Shown here: positions 1 to 5,957 of the stretch, piece after piece
Layout: each line of letters begins with the position of its first letter
How positions within the stretch are numbered: the stretch's first letter is position 1
Assembly (NCBI GenBank): GCA_947167435.1
Contig: CAMVIC010000030.1
Coordinates: forward strand, 1 to 11,643
Length of the DNA stretch: 11,643 bases
Direction: 5' to 3'
Origin: an uncultured Clostridia bacterium
GTDB taxonomy: Bacteria > Bacillota_A > Clostridia > Oscillospirales > Oscillospiraceae
Notes under the pieces: model-generated
Told to the model about the DNA's origin: nothing
Database searches by the model: none
Seen by the model: only the letters and a program-made list of their open reading frames with translations
Translations under genes and position numbers: made by a program

Positions 1-54
1 AGCAGCTGATTTGTAATCAGCAGGTCGGGGGTTCGAGTCCGTCCACCAGCTCCA
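1..54 (+). tRNA. tRNA-Thr (UGU), 5' end cut by window edge
   Basis: The 3' two thirds of a tRNA gene are visible. The anticodon stem GCTGA (5-9) pairs with TCAGC (17-21) around a 7-base loop whose anticodon is TGT (12-14), so it reads ACA threonine codons. A T loop TTCGAGT (32-38) follows, then the acceptor 3' strand CACCAGC (44-50), discriminator T51 and an encoded CCA (52-54). The T stem as read contains one G-G mismatch and one G-T pair. The D arm and the 5' acceptor strand lie before base 1. Confidence 0.9.
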
Positions 55-74
55 TCTGTGAGCAAAATGAATAT

Positions 75-159
75 GGGGGAATTCCCGAGTGGCCAAAGGG
101 GACAGACTGTAAATCTGCTGGCAATGCCTTCGGTGGTTCGAATCCACCTTCCCCCACCA
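75..159 (+). tRNA. tRNA-Tyr (GUA)
   Basis: This is a complete class II tRNA. The acceptor strand GGGGGAA (75-81) pairs with TTCCCCC (149-155). The anticodon loop 107-113 carries GTA at 109-111, which reads tyrosine codons. A long variable arm, typical of bacterial tRNA-Tyr, follows the anticodon arm, then a T arm with loop TTCGAAT. A156 is the discriminator and CCA (157-159) is encoded. The gene starts 20 bases after the tRNA-Thr, so the two are probably co-transcribed from a promoter outside the window. Confidence 0.95.
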
Positions 160-199
160 AACCGCAAGACGATCTGAAAATGTTCGTTTTGCGGTTTTT
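160..199 (+). terminator. Rho-independent terminator of the tRNA unit
   Basis: AAACCGCAA (159-167) pairs with TTGCGGTTT (189-197) across a loop of about 21 bases that can pair further inside. The stem runs into a T tract (195-199). It begins at the last base of the tRNA-Tyr CCA end, so it closes the tRNA transcript. Confidence 0.75.
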
Positions 200-233
200 C
201 TATTCTATATTGGAAGAGGCTGCAGACTATCAT

Positions 234-262
234 TTGACAAGCGTTGATGAAAATGGTATACT
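234..262 (+). promoter_or_regulatory. Sigma-A-type promoter of the riboswitch/small-protein unit
   Basis: A consensus -35 TTGACA (234-239) and a -10 TATACT (257-262) are separated by exactly 17 bp. The predicted start near 269 lies just before the first strand of riboswitch helix P1 (271), so the promoter and RNA element fit each other. Confidence 0.85.
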
Positions 263-270
263 GCAGCCAA

Positions 271-386
271 CCTATTGAGAGTGCGTGAGAGACAAGCTCT
301 GTGACCGCACAGCAACCTGCCGGAAGGTAAGGTGCTAATGCTTGACCGATGGGTTCTGATTCCCATCGGTGACGATGGGATTTTTT
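271..386 (+). promoter_or_regulatory. S-box family (SAM-I/IV-like variant) riboswitch with terminator switch
   Basis: The region follows the S-box core in order: the 5' P1 strand CCTATTG (271-277); AGAG; helix P2 made of GTGCG (281-285) and CGCAC (306-310), enclosing a kink-turn-like GAGAGACAAGCTCTGTGAC; then AGCAACC; a P3 hairpin ACCT/AGGT; and AAGGTGCTAA (329-338). P1 closes with CGATGGG (347-353), including two G-U pairs. There is no room for the usual P4 hairpin between AAGGTGCTAA and P1, so it resembles the SAM-I/IV or SAM-IV variants rather than classical SAM-I. The ligand S-adenosylmethionine is inferred from family resemblance. The expression platform implies transcription off when ligand is bound. 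Confidence 0.8.
362..386 (+). terminator. Riboswitch-controlled intrinsic terminator
   Basis: CCCATCG (362-368) pairs with CGATGGG (373-379) across a GTGA tetraloop and is followed by six T (381-386). The same CCCATCGG can instead pair with the upstream CCGATGGG (346-353), giving an antiterminator. That upstream strand is also the 3' strand of P1, so the two folds exclude each other. Confidence 0.85.
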
Positions 387-433
387 CTTATCCTCTTGAT
401 AGGTACTATGATTCTGTCAGGAGGAAGAAAAGC

Positions 434-631
434 ATGAAAACATTCGGCGTAATTCTGGTCAAAGGGGACGATATCCGTACGCTGCATCTGTGCGACAGCA
501 AGGAAAAGGCAATTTCCCTGAGAGATCAGTACCGGCAGGGGATCGCTCCGAAAGACGGCGGCGTCCACGTCATTCTGGGTGATTTTGACGAGAAGGGAAG
601 CCTGCTTGGAAGAAACTTTCGCGTATACTGA
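434..631 (+). CDS. Small hypothetical protein under SAM-type riboswitch control
   Basis: The protein has 65 residues. ATG at 434 is chosen because AGGAGG (419-424) sits 9 bases upstream and the gene lies just after the riboswitch terminator. An in-frame GTG upstream (332) lies inside the riboswitch and is not credible. I do not recognise the family. The sequence is soluble, with no signal peptide or membrane segment. It opens with a hydrophobic strand-like stretch (FGVILVKG), then a charged likely helix (SKEKAISLRDQYRQG), then another strand (VHVILGDF) and a basic C-terminus. Only two scattered residues could act as metal or thiol ligands (one His and one Cys, in the segment TLHLC), so no enzyme motif is seen. 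It is the only gene of its transcript, which ends at the hairpin 640-681. Riboswitch control suggests a link to methionine or SAM metabolism, but that is inference only. Confidence 0.75.
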   Translation: MKTFGVILVKGDDIRTLHLCDSKEKAISLRDQYRQGIAPKDGGVHVILGDFDEKGSLLGRNFRVY

Positions 632-639
632 GTATTATG

Positions 640-681
640 AAAAAACCCATGGTCCCGCAGCTGCGGAACCATGGGTTTTTT
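640..681. terminator. Bidirectional terminator between small gene and nanA
   Basis: AAAAAACCCATGGT (640-653) pairs perfectly with ACCATGGGTTTTTT (668-681), a 14-bp arm with a further CCGCAG/CTGCGG pairing inside. A and T tracts on both flanks let it stop the plus-strand small-protein transcript and the minus-strand transporter/nanA transcript, which converge here. Confidence 0.9.
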
Positions 682-690
682 CGGGATGGG

Positions 691-1599
691 TCAGCAATAC
701 TTCTGAATCAGGGCGCGGATCGTCTCTGCACATTCATGCACAATCGCCGCGTCTTCCGGCTGAAGCGGGAACAGGGGAGCGCGCACGCTGCCGATGTCCG
801 GAGCGCCGTTTTCCCGGAGAATGCCCTTGATTACGGCGTACATGTTGCCCTTGCCGGAGCACATTTTATAGATCACGTGGCAGCATTCATCCTGAATCTC
901 ACGGGCTTTGGCAATCTCACCGCTGCCGATCAGCTCATAGATTTTCAGGTACAGCTCCGGCATGGCGGCATAGGTGCCGCCGATGCCGCCGATCGCGCCG
1001 GCAACCAGGCCGGAGGCCAGCTGCTCATCGGGGCCGTTGAAGACCACTGCACCTTCGTCCCGCCACATCTCGATATCCTGGACGGGCATGGAGGAGTTTT
1101 TCACGCCGATGACGCGGGGATTCTTCAGCATCTCTTTCAGCAGTGCACTGCTCAGTGCAACGCCTGCCAGCTGCGGAATGTTGTAGATGATAAAGTCCGT
1201 GTTGGGCGCGGCGGAGGAGATGTCGTTCCAGTACTTCGCAATGGCATAGGGAGGCAGGTGGAAGTAAATGGGCGGAATGGCCGCGATGGCATCCACGCCG
1301 AGACTCTCCGCGTGAGCGGCCAGCTCCATGCTGTCGGCGGTGTTGTTGCAGGCTACGTGGGCGATGATGACGATCCGGCCTTTGGCCACAGCCATCACAT
1401 TTTCAAGCAGCAGCTTGCGCTCGGCCACGGACTGGTAGATACACTCGCCGGAGGATCCGCCCACGTACAGGCCGGTCACGCCCTTGCCGATCAGATACTC
1501 GGTGAACGCGCGGACCCGCTCCGGGGAGATGGCGCCCGCATCGTCATAGCAGGCGTAAAATGCAGGGAAAATACCGCGATACTTGTCAAATATTTTCAT
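691..1599 (-). CDS. nanA: N-acetylneuraminate lyase (sialic acid aldolase)
   Basis: This 302-residue cytoplasmic class I aldolase of the DHDPS/NAL family splits N-acetylneuraminate into N-acetylmannosamine and pyruvate. The substrate-loop motif GLYVGGSSGE (43-52) is close to the GLYVGGSTGE of E. coli NanA and favours NAL over dihydrodipicolinate synthase. The catalytic tyrosine lies in IIYNIPQLAGV (Tyr139), and the Schiff-base lysine in VIGVKNSS (Lys167). A GGIGGTY stretch matches the GGIGSTY of known lyases. Length is normal for the family. The ATG at 1599 follows an AAGGAG ribosome site that overlaps the stop of the preceding permease gene (12-base gap), so it is the last gene of the binding-protein/permease operon. 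This ties the transporter to sialic acid. A related keto-acid aldolase specificity cannot be fully excluded. Confidence 0.92.
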   Translation of the reverse strand: MKIFDKYRGIFPAFYACYDDAGAISPERVRAFTEYLIGKGVTGLYVGGSSGECIYQSVAERKLLLENVMAVAKGRIVIIAHVACNNTADSMELAAHAESLGVDAIAAIPPIYFHLPPYAIAKYWNDISSAAPNTDFIIYNIPQLAGVALSSALLKEMLKNPRVIGVKNSSMPVQDIEMWRDEGAVVFNGPDEQLASGLVAGAIGGIGGTYAAMPELYLKIYELIGSGEIAKAREIQDECCHVIYKMCSGKGNMYAVIKGILRENGAPDIGSVRAPLFPLQPEDAAIVHECAETIRALIQKYC

Positions 1600-1611
1600 A
1601 CTAGCCTCTCC

Positions 1612-2535
1612 TTAACCCTTAACTGCACCCATGGTGATACCCTTGGTGAAGTATTTCTGGAAGATGACAAACACGATGATGATCGGAACGGCTGCAAATG
1701 CTGCGCCTGCCATAATCAGACCAAAGTCCGTCTGGTTCTCGGCCTGCATGTTGGCAATGCCAAGGGATATGGTCAGATTCTTGTTGGAGGAAAGCATGAT
1801 CAGCTGCATGAAGTAGTCGTTCCAGGAGCTGATGAAGGTGAAAATCGCCAGAGCGCCGACGCCGGGCTTGATCATGGGGAAGACGATGGTGTTGAAGGTC
1901 ATGAGCTCGCCGGCACCATCGATCCGGGCCGCTTCCAGAATCTCACCGGGAATGCTCTCTGCAAACTGCTTCATCAGAAAGACGCCGAAGGGCCAGCCAA
2001 CGATGGGATAGACAACGGCACTCATGGTGTTGTACAGCTTCAGAGCGGACATCTCACGGATCAGGGGAATCAGGATAACCTGTTTCGGAAGCGCCATGGC
2101 GCAGACAATCAACGTAAAGATCAGGCTGCGCCCAACAAAACGTTTTTTCGCAAGTGCGTAGCCGGCCAGCGCTGCGGTAAGGCAGGTCAGCAGCATGGAG
2201 GCGACTGCCATCCAGATGGTGTTCAGCAGCCAGCGGATGGCCGCGGGCACGGTCGGACCTGTGGACACGATTGTCAGGCTTCCGTCATCCGTGAAGTATT
2301 GACTGAAAGGCAGCGGCACTTCCCAGAGAGGCGCTTTGAACTTGCTGAGCAGCTTCTCGTAATTCTTCAGCGTCCACTGAGACGGCCACCAGACCGGCGT
2401 GGTGGAGTTGATTTCCTTGCCGGTTTTGAAGGAGCCGGTGATGATCCAGTACAGAGGGAAGGTGAAAAGAATCGCCAGGATAACGACCATTACAAGGGCA
2501 AAGATACGGTATGCCATGGATTTTTGATTTCTCAT
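1612..2535 (-). CDS. Carbohydrate ABC transporter permease, MalG type (sialic acid uptake)
   Basis: This is a 307-residue inner-membrane permease of the binding-protein-dependent CUT1 type. It has an N-terminal membrane segment (about 10-33) and about five more segments downstream. The conserved cytoplasmic EAA loop reads EAARIDGAGELMTFNTIVFP (from residue 201), the site that docks the ATPase. An extracytoplasmic stretch of about 40 residues (60-100) lies between the first two membrane segments. ATG at 2535 is preferred over an in-frame GTG at 2544, because AAGGGGG lies 8 bases before the ATG and the GTG falls inside that ribosome site. The gene starts 13 bases after the stop of the other permease and is followed closely by nanA. 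Sialic acid as substrate is inferred from nanA and the neighbouring catabolic genes. Confidence 0.9.
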   Translation of the reverse strand: MRNQKSMAYRIFALVMVVILAILFTFPLYWIITGSFKTGKEINSTTPVWWPSQWTLKNYEKLLSKFKAPLWEVPLPFSQYFTDDGSLTIVSTGPTVPAAIRWLLNTIWMAVASMLLTCLTAALAGYALAKKRFVGRSLIFTLIVCAMALPKQVILIPLIREMSALKLYNTMSAVVYPIVGWPFGVFLMKQFAESIPGEILEAARIDGAGELMTFNTIVFPMIKPGVGALAIFTFISSWNDYFMQLIMLSSNKNLTISLGIANMQAENQTDFGLIMAGAAFAAVPIIIVFVIFQKYFTKGITMGAVKG

Positions 2536-2548
2536 ACCCTGCACCCCC

Positions 2549-3457
2549 TTAATCCTTGGACTGGCCCAGCTTGAGCGGGACGGCGGAGAGCGCTGCGATG
2601 ATGAGCATCAGAACCACGCCCATTGCGTTGCCGTAACCGTAGCGGTACAGTTTGAAGGCCGTATAATAGATATAGTACATAACGGTATCGGTACTGTGGT
2701 TGGGTCCGCCTGAAGTCAGCAGCTGAATCAGGGCGAAGCACTGGAAGGAGTTTATGGTTGTGATGACCAGAATGTACAGAGTGGTCGGCATGATCTGTGC
2801 CCACTTGATCTTCCAGAAAACCTGCGTGCGGGTTGCGCCGTCCACCTCGGCAGCTTCTACAAGGGACTGATCCACGTTGCCGAGGGCGGAGACGTAAAGC
2901 ACGATGGGCTGACCAACGGAGGTCGTGAACAGGATAATGATGATGCACCAGAGGGCGTAGCGGGCGTCCACGAGCCAGTTGATGGGTTTCTCGATGAGCC
3001 CGGCTCCCTTGAGCAGATAATTGAAAATGCCGTAATAGTTGTTGTACATCCACTTCCATACGACCGTCACGGCTACGGAGCCGGTGACCACGGGGAGATA
3101 GAAGATCACGCGGAAGGCGGAGGTGAGGACGGGCTTCATGTCGGTGATCGCGGAGGCCACCCAGAGCGAAAACGCGCACACAGTGGGCACGGCGACCACA
3201 ACGATTACAAGGGTGTTCCGAAGTGCACCCATGAAGATCTTGTCCCCAAAGAGTTCCTTATAGTTACCAAAACCGATAAAGGTATCCACGGCGTCCTTGC
3301 CCATGTTGGAATCAAAGAAGCTGGTGTAGATACACATGAACATCGGATAGACGACAAAGGTGATAAAGAAGAAAAGGCTGGGCAGGAGGAAGAGATACCC
3401 GGCTGTGGTTTCCTGCCGCACCAAGGCCCGGCTCATACCGGAGTTGGACTTGCGCAT
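2549..3457 (-). CDS. Carbohydrate ABC transporter permease, MalF/UgpA type
   Basis: The protein has 302 residues and about six membrane segments. The first is at about 19-42 (YLFLLPSLFFFITFVVYP), a hallmark of sugar permeases. The EAA loop EAAEVDGATRTQVFWKIKWA starts at residue 201, followed by IMP. The start at 3457 is chosen because AAGGGGG lies 9 bases upstream; the reading frame is open further upstream to 3535, but that would run through the intercistronic hairpin and add a basic stretch unlike a permease. It should pair with the second permease to form the transmembrane channel for the solute delivered by the upstream binding protein. No ATPase gene is present, so a shared MsmX-type ATPase encoded elsewhere is likely. 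Confidence 0.9.
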   Translation of the reverse strand: MRKSNSGMSRALVRQETTAGYLFLLPSLFFFITFVVYPMFMCIYTSFFDSNMGKDAVDTFIGFGNYKELFGDKIFMGALRNTLVIVVVAVPTVCAFSLWVASAITDMKPVLTSAFRVIFYLPVVTGSVAVTVVWKWMYNNYYGIFNYLLKGAGLIEKPINWLVDARYALWCIIIILFTTSVGQPIVLYVSALGNVDQSLVEAAEVDGATRTQVFWKIKWAQIMPTTLYILVITTINSFQCFALIQLLTSGGPNHSTDTVMYYIYYTAFKLYRYGYGNAMGVVLMLIIAALSAVPLKLGQSKD

Positions 3458-3499
3458 AGAGCATTGCCCCCTTCGTTGCGGTATTGCTTTCAATGAAAA

Positions 3500-3530
3500 C
3501 ACCCTCCCTGCGCTGATGGCAGGGAGGGTG
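3500..3530 (-). terminator. Intercistronic hairpin between binding-protein and permease genes
   Basis: A perfect 12-bp stem (3500-3511 with 3519-3530) encloses a 7-base loop. On the minus strand it is followed by GTTTTC, a short T tract. It sits 43 bases before the permease start. It probably acts as a partial terminator or as a 3' stabiliser of the binding-protein mRNA, so that more binding protein than permease is made. This role is inferred. Confidence 0.65.
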
Positions 3531-3556
3531 CGCACCCTAAATCAGAATTCTGATTT
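3525..3556. repeat. Two abutting perfect palindromes
   Basis: AGGGTGCGCACCCT (3525-3538, 14 bp) directly abuts AAATCAGAATTCTGATTT (3539-3556, 18 bp). The first shares bases 3525-3530 with the neighbouring 12-bp hairpin, so the two folds compete in the mRNA. They lie just after the binding-protein stop codon. Confidence 0.7.
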
Positions 3557-3569
3557 TCTTGCCGGAGAA

Positions 3570-4856
3570 TTATGCACCGGCGGCTGCGTTGGCGGTAGCG
3601 CAGAACTCAGTGACAGCCTCGGTCACGTCAGCACCGGCACCGACCTGCTGCAGCATGTTCCACCAGGCGGTACGGGCTTCGGCCCAACCGGGAACGACCT
3701 GATAGTAGTCGCCCAGGAAAGGCATCAGCTTGGTGTACTCGCTCATGATGTCGTTGCCTTCGTAGATGTTGCTCAGATCCACGTCGTCAGACTTGTCGCG
3801 GACGGCGAAGTAGGTGGAAGCCTTGACGGCAGCGGCAGTAGCCTCGCTGTCAGCCATGTACTTGATGAAGGTCTTGGCGGCCTCGATCTTATCGGCATTG
3901 CCGTTGTCGAAGATACCGAAGCCCCAGATGCCGCCGCACAGCTCGGGCACGCCGTCATCGCTGGGGAAGGCCATGCAGACGATCTGGTCACCGTCGTTGG
4001 TGAGACCGGCGTCATTGTTGTCGGTGTTCAGCTGAGCGCCGATGTTCCAGCAGAAAGCCATGTCCAGGATGCCCTGGCGGAAGAGGTTGATCTCGTCGCC
4101 GCCCACGATGGCGGGGTCGAAGTTCACGCCTTCCAGACCGGTCAGCAGCTCAAGAGCCTTGACGTTCTCAGCGGAGTCGGCAGTGTACTTGGTGTGCTCG
4201 GCATCGGTGAAGGTGCCGCTGTAGAGGTTGTTGATCAGAGCGCGGGTGCCCTGGTCGCCGCCCTGGCCGCCGCAGAACACGGCAGCAACATTGGGATTCT
4301 CAGCAGCGAGGAGGCCGACGGCCGCAACAAAGTCTTCCGTGGTCCAGGTGTGGGTGTCCAGATCCAGGTACTGGTCGGCGCCGACAGCCTGGAAGCGGTT
4401 CAGATTGACAGCCATGCAGTGCGCGGTCATGCACAGGGGGTACTCGTAGCTGGCGCCGGCGGCATTGAAGCAGGCGGCGGCAACAACGGGCAGGATCTCT
4501 TCCTTGTCGGCGTCATCCCACAGATCGGCAATGTCGACCATGTAGCCCTTGGCGCCCCAGTTGGCAACCAGACGCTCGGGACCTTCCATGATCAGGTCGG
4601 GAGCGGCGTTGCCTTCGATGGCGGTGTTGACCTTGTCGTCACCGTCGGCGTAAGCCAGATACTCAACGGAAACCTTGATGCCGGGGTTGGCGGCTTCAAA
4701 GCCGGCGATCAGCTCGTCAACTACTTCGGAGTTGCCCCATCCGCCGATGGGATAGGTCCAAAGCGTGATGTTCACATCGCCTTCAGCAGAGGCTGCGGGT
4801 GCTGCCAGCGCGAAAACCATCATGACGGCCAGCATCAGTGCAAACAGTTTCTTCAT
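3570..4856 (-). CDS. Extracellular solute-binding protein, family 1 (sialic acid ABC transporter)
   Basis: The protein has 428 residues, normal for CUT1 sugar-binding proteins. The N-terminus has a Lys-Lys start, a hydrophobic core (4-19) and a likely signal peptidase I site AASA|E after residue 24. The mature part starts with a strand (VNITLWTYP), followed by ELIAGFEAANPGIKVSVEYL and NAAPDLIMEG, typical of family 1 binding proteins, and contains many aromatic residues that could contact a ligand. The usual lipobox cysteine is absent: where LAAC would be expected the sequence is LAAP (17-20). ATG at 4856 has an AAAGGAGGAA ribosome site. It is the first gene of the operon, followed by both permeases and nanA. 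Sialic acid or 2,7-anhydro-sialic acid is the probable ligand by context. The sequence alone does not identify it. Confidence 0.9.
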   Translation of the reverse strand: MKKLFALMLAVMMVFALAAPAASAEGDVNITLWTYPIGGWGNSEVVDELIAGFEAANPGIKVSVEYLAYADGDDKVNTAIEGNAAPDLIMEGPERLVANWGAKGYMVDIADLWDDADKEEILPVVAAACFNAAGASYEYPLCMTAHCMAVNLNRFQAVGADQYLDLDTHTWTTEDFVAAVGLLAAENPNVAAVFCGGQGGDQGTRALINNLYSGTFTDAEHTKYTADSAENVKALELLTGLEGVNFDPAIVGGDEINLFRQGILDMAFCWNIGAQLNTDNNDAGLTNDGDQIVCMAFPSDDGVPELCGGIWGFGIFDNGNADKIEAAKTFIKYMADSEATAAAVKASTYFAVRDKSDDVDLSNIYEGNDIMSEYTKLMPFLGDYYQVVPGWAEARTAWWNMLQQVGAGADVTEAVTEFCATANAAAGA

Positions 4857-4920
4857 AGTGTTCCTCCTTTAATTATTCGTCTTTTCATACGACAGGGAAG
4901 CTGCCGTACTTCATGCTTGA

Positions 4921-4949
4921 ATTGTACCTGAGGGAAACGCCAATGTCAA
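4921..4949 (-). promoter_or_regulatory. Promoter of the binding protein-permease-nanA operon
   Basis: Read on the minus strand, a consensus -35 TTGACA (4949-4944) and -10 TACAAT (4926-4921) are separated by 17 bp. The expected start near 4914 leaves a leader of about 58 bases before the gene. Two TGAAA-type boxes lie directly upstream. Confidence 0.85.
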
Positions 4950-4957
4950 TAAGGGAA

Positions 4958-4972
4958 TGAAAATAAATTTCA
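4958..4972. promoter_or_regulatory. Putative RpiR/NanR operator, promoter-proximal perfect box
   Basis: TGAAAATAAATTTCA is a 15-bp inverted repeat with perfect 5-bp arms around a 5-base AT spacer. It ends 8 bases upstream of the transporter-operon -35. The same box type recurs beside the divergent promoters near 7200, next to the operon that encodes the RpiR regulator. Assignment to that regulator is inference. Confidence 0.65.
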
Positions 4973-4986
4973 CAAAAACCGGCCCT

Positions 4987-5001
4987 TGAAATTTAGTTTT
5001 A
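4987..5001. promoter_or_regulatory. Putative RpiR/NanR operator, promoter-distal imperfect box
   Basis: TGAAATTTAGTTTTA matches the TGAAA-N5-TTTCA pattern at nine of ten arm positions. It lies exactly 29 bp from the perfect box, the same spacing as in the pair near 7206-7249. Confidence 0.5.
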
Positions 5002-5051
5002 CCTAATGCACAAAATCTTGTGTCTGCTTTTGGGCAGTTCGACAAGACAAG

Positions 5052-5079
5052 GGGAGCAGGCCGAAAAGGGCCTGCTCCC
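5052..5079 (-). terminator. Terminator of the epimerase-regulator operon
   Basis: GGGAGCAGGCC (5052-5062) pairs with GGCCTGCTCCC (5069-5079), an 11-bp GC-rich stem with a 6-base loop. It lies 16 bases after the regulator stop codon. On the minus strand the following bases are CTTGTCTTGTC, T-rich but not a clean T run. It also insulates the transporter promoter downstream. Confidence 0.75.
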
Positions 5080-5095
5080 GCAAGATTAATGTCAA

Positions 5096-5950
5096 TTAGA
5101 GATGTTTATCCGCAAGTGCCGCGGCGACCCGACTCCGGTTGGCGTCACAGCCCTCCATATCCAGGCAGCAGAATTCCTGGAAGAGAACGTCCAACAGAAA
5201 AAGCTGGGCGATTCTGGCCGCAACGGAACCCAGCTGCAGGGGACTTTCATTAGAACCGCAGCGGAGAACGATCTCAGCCAGAGCGGCACCCGGTGACTTT
5301 GGAAAGCGGGTGATCAGAATGATATGAGCCTTCCGTTCGCTGGCAACGCGAAGCGTGTCCATCAGTTCCCGCGTGGAACCGGAATAGGAAAAGAACAGGA
5401 GCGTATCATCCGGCGACATATTCGCGGCGGCGGTAATCTGCATGTGGGAGTCACTGACGGGGAAGAATTTACCGCTGACGGTGGAGAAGAGATGGGCAGC
5501 CTCCTGGGCCATGATCATGGACCCGCCTTGACCCATACACAGAACCTTGTTCGCGCTGGCAAGCAAAGCGGCGGCGGCGCGGATTGCTTCGGGTCGAATC
5601 AGCGAAAGCGTCTCGGAGATCACACCCGTATCCGTATGATAGAGCTGCTGGCAGATATCCTCAAGCCGGTCGCCGCACAGTGCCTGCCCGGTGTGAATGC
5701 CGCTGTCCTGGTTTTGTACGGCGGTGGCGTTTGCGATTGCCAGCTTGAAGGCATTATATCCCTTATAGCCCATTCTCCGGCAGAAACGGGAGACCGTGGC
5801 CTCCGCCACGCCGCTGGCTTCCGCCAATTCGGCAATAGAGAGAAACTGCGTCTCAGCGTGATGGGACATGACGTAGTCCGCAGTCTTTTTTTCAGCCGCC
5901 GTCAGTTCGTAATACTCCTGACGAATCTGCTCAAAAACATTGTTCTCCAT
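5096..5950 (-). CDS. nanR: RpiR/MurR-family transcriptional regulator, probable NanR
   Basis: The protein has 284 residues, the family's usual length. The N-terminal HTH_6 domain (about 1-76) holds the helix-turn-helix SIAELAEASGVAEATVSRFCRR (38-59). The C-terminal SIS domain (about 120-255) has the sugar-phosphate-binding signature FFSYSGSTREL (177-187). Members of this family sense phosphorylated amino sugars; NanR of Vibrio, for example, responds to ManNAc-6-phosphate. In this locus the ligand may rather be free ManNAc or GlcNAc-6-phosphate, which is inference. The ATG at 5950 lies 7 bases after the epimerase stop and has no evident Shine-Dalgarno sequence, so translation is probably coupled to the epimerase gene. 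The likely targets are the TGAAA-N5-TTTCA boxes in the two intergenic regions of the locus, including one over its own promoter. Confidence 0.9.
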   Translation of the reverse strand: MENNVFEQIRQEYYELTAAEKKTADYVMSHHAETQFLSIAELAEASGVAEATVSRFCRRMGYKGYNAFKLAIANATAVQNQDSGIHTGQALCGDRLEDICQQLYHTDTGVISETLSLIRPEAIRAAAALLASANKVLCMGQGGSMIMAQEAAHLFSTVSGKFFPVSDSHMQITAAANMSPDDTLLFFSYSGSTRELMDTLRVASERKAHIILITRFPKSPGAALAEIVLRCGSNESPLQLGSVAARIAQLFLLDVLFQEFCCLDMEGCDANRSRVAAALADKHL

Positions 5951-5957
5951 AGGCAGA

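Noticed and set aside
332..433. N-terminal extension of the small protein from GTG 332
   Set aside because: It would translate the riboswitch core and terminator. The AGGAGG before ATG 434 is a much better start signal.
637..2574. Plus-strand open frame of 645 codons
   Set aside because: It is antisense to nanA and the second permease, is very rich in His, Asp and Gly, crosses a terminator, and has no family motif. It is a shadow of GC-rich genes on the other strand.
3458..3535. Longer start for the first permease
   Set aside because: The extra 26 residues are basic, overlap the hairpin and lack a ribosome site; AAGGGGG sits correctly before 3457.
3360..4931. Plus-strand open frame of 523 codons
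   Set aside because: It lies antisense to the binding protein and runs through the intercistronic palindromes. Its low-complexity Val/Gly/Asp content reflects the codon pattern of the real gene.
5009..5022. CACAAAATCTTGTG inverted repeat as a further operator
   Set aside because: The arms are only 5 bp, there is no second copy in the window, and it is too far from the promoter to interpret.
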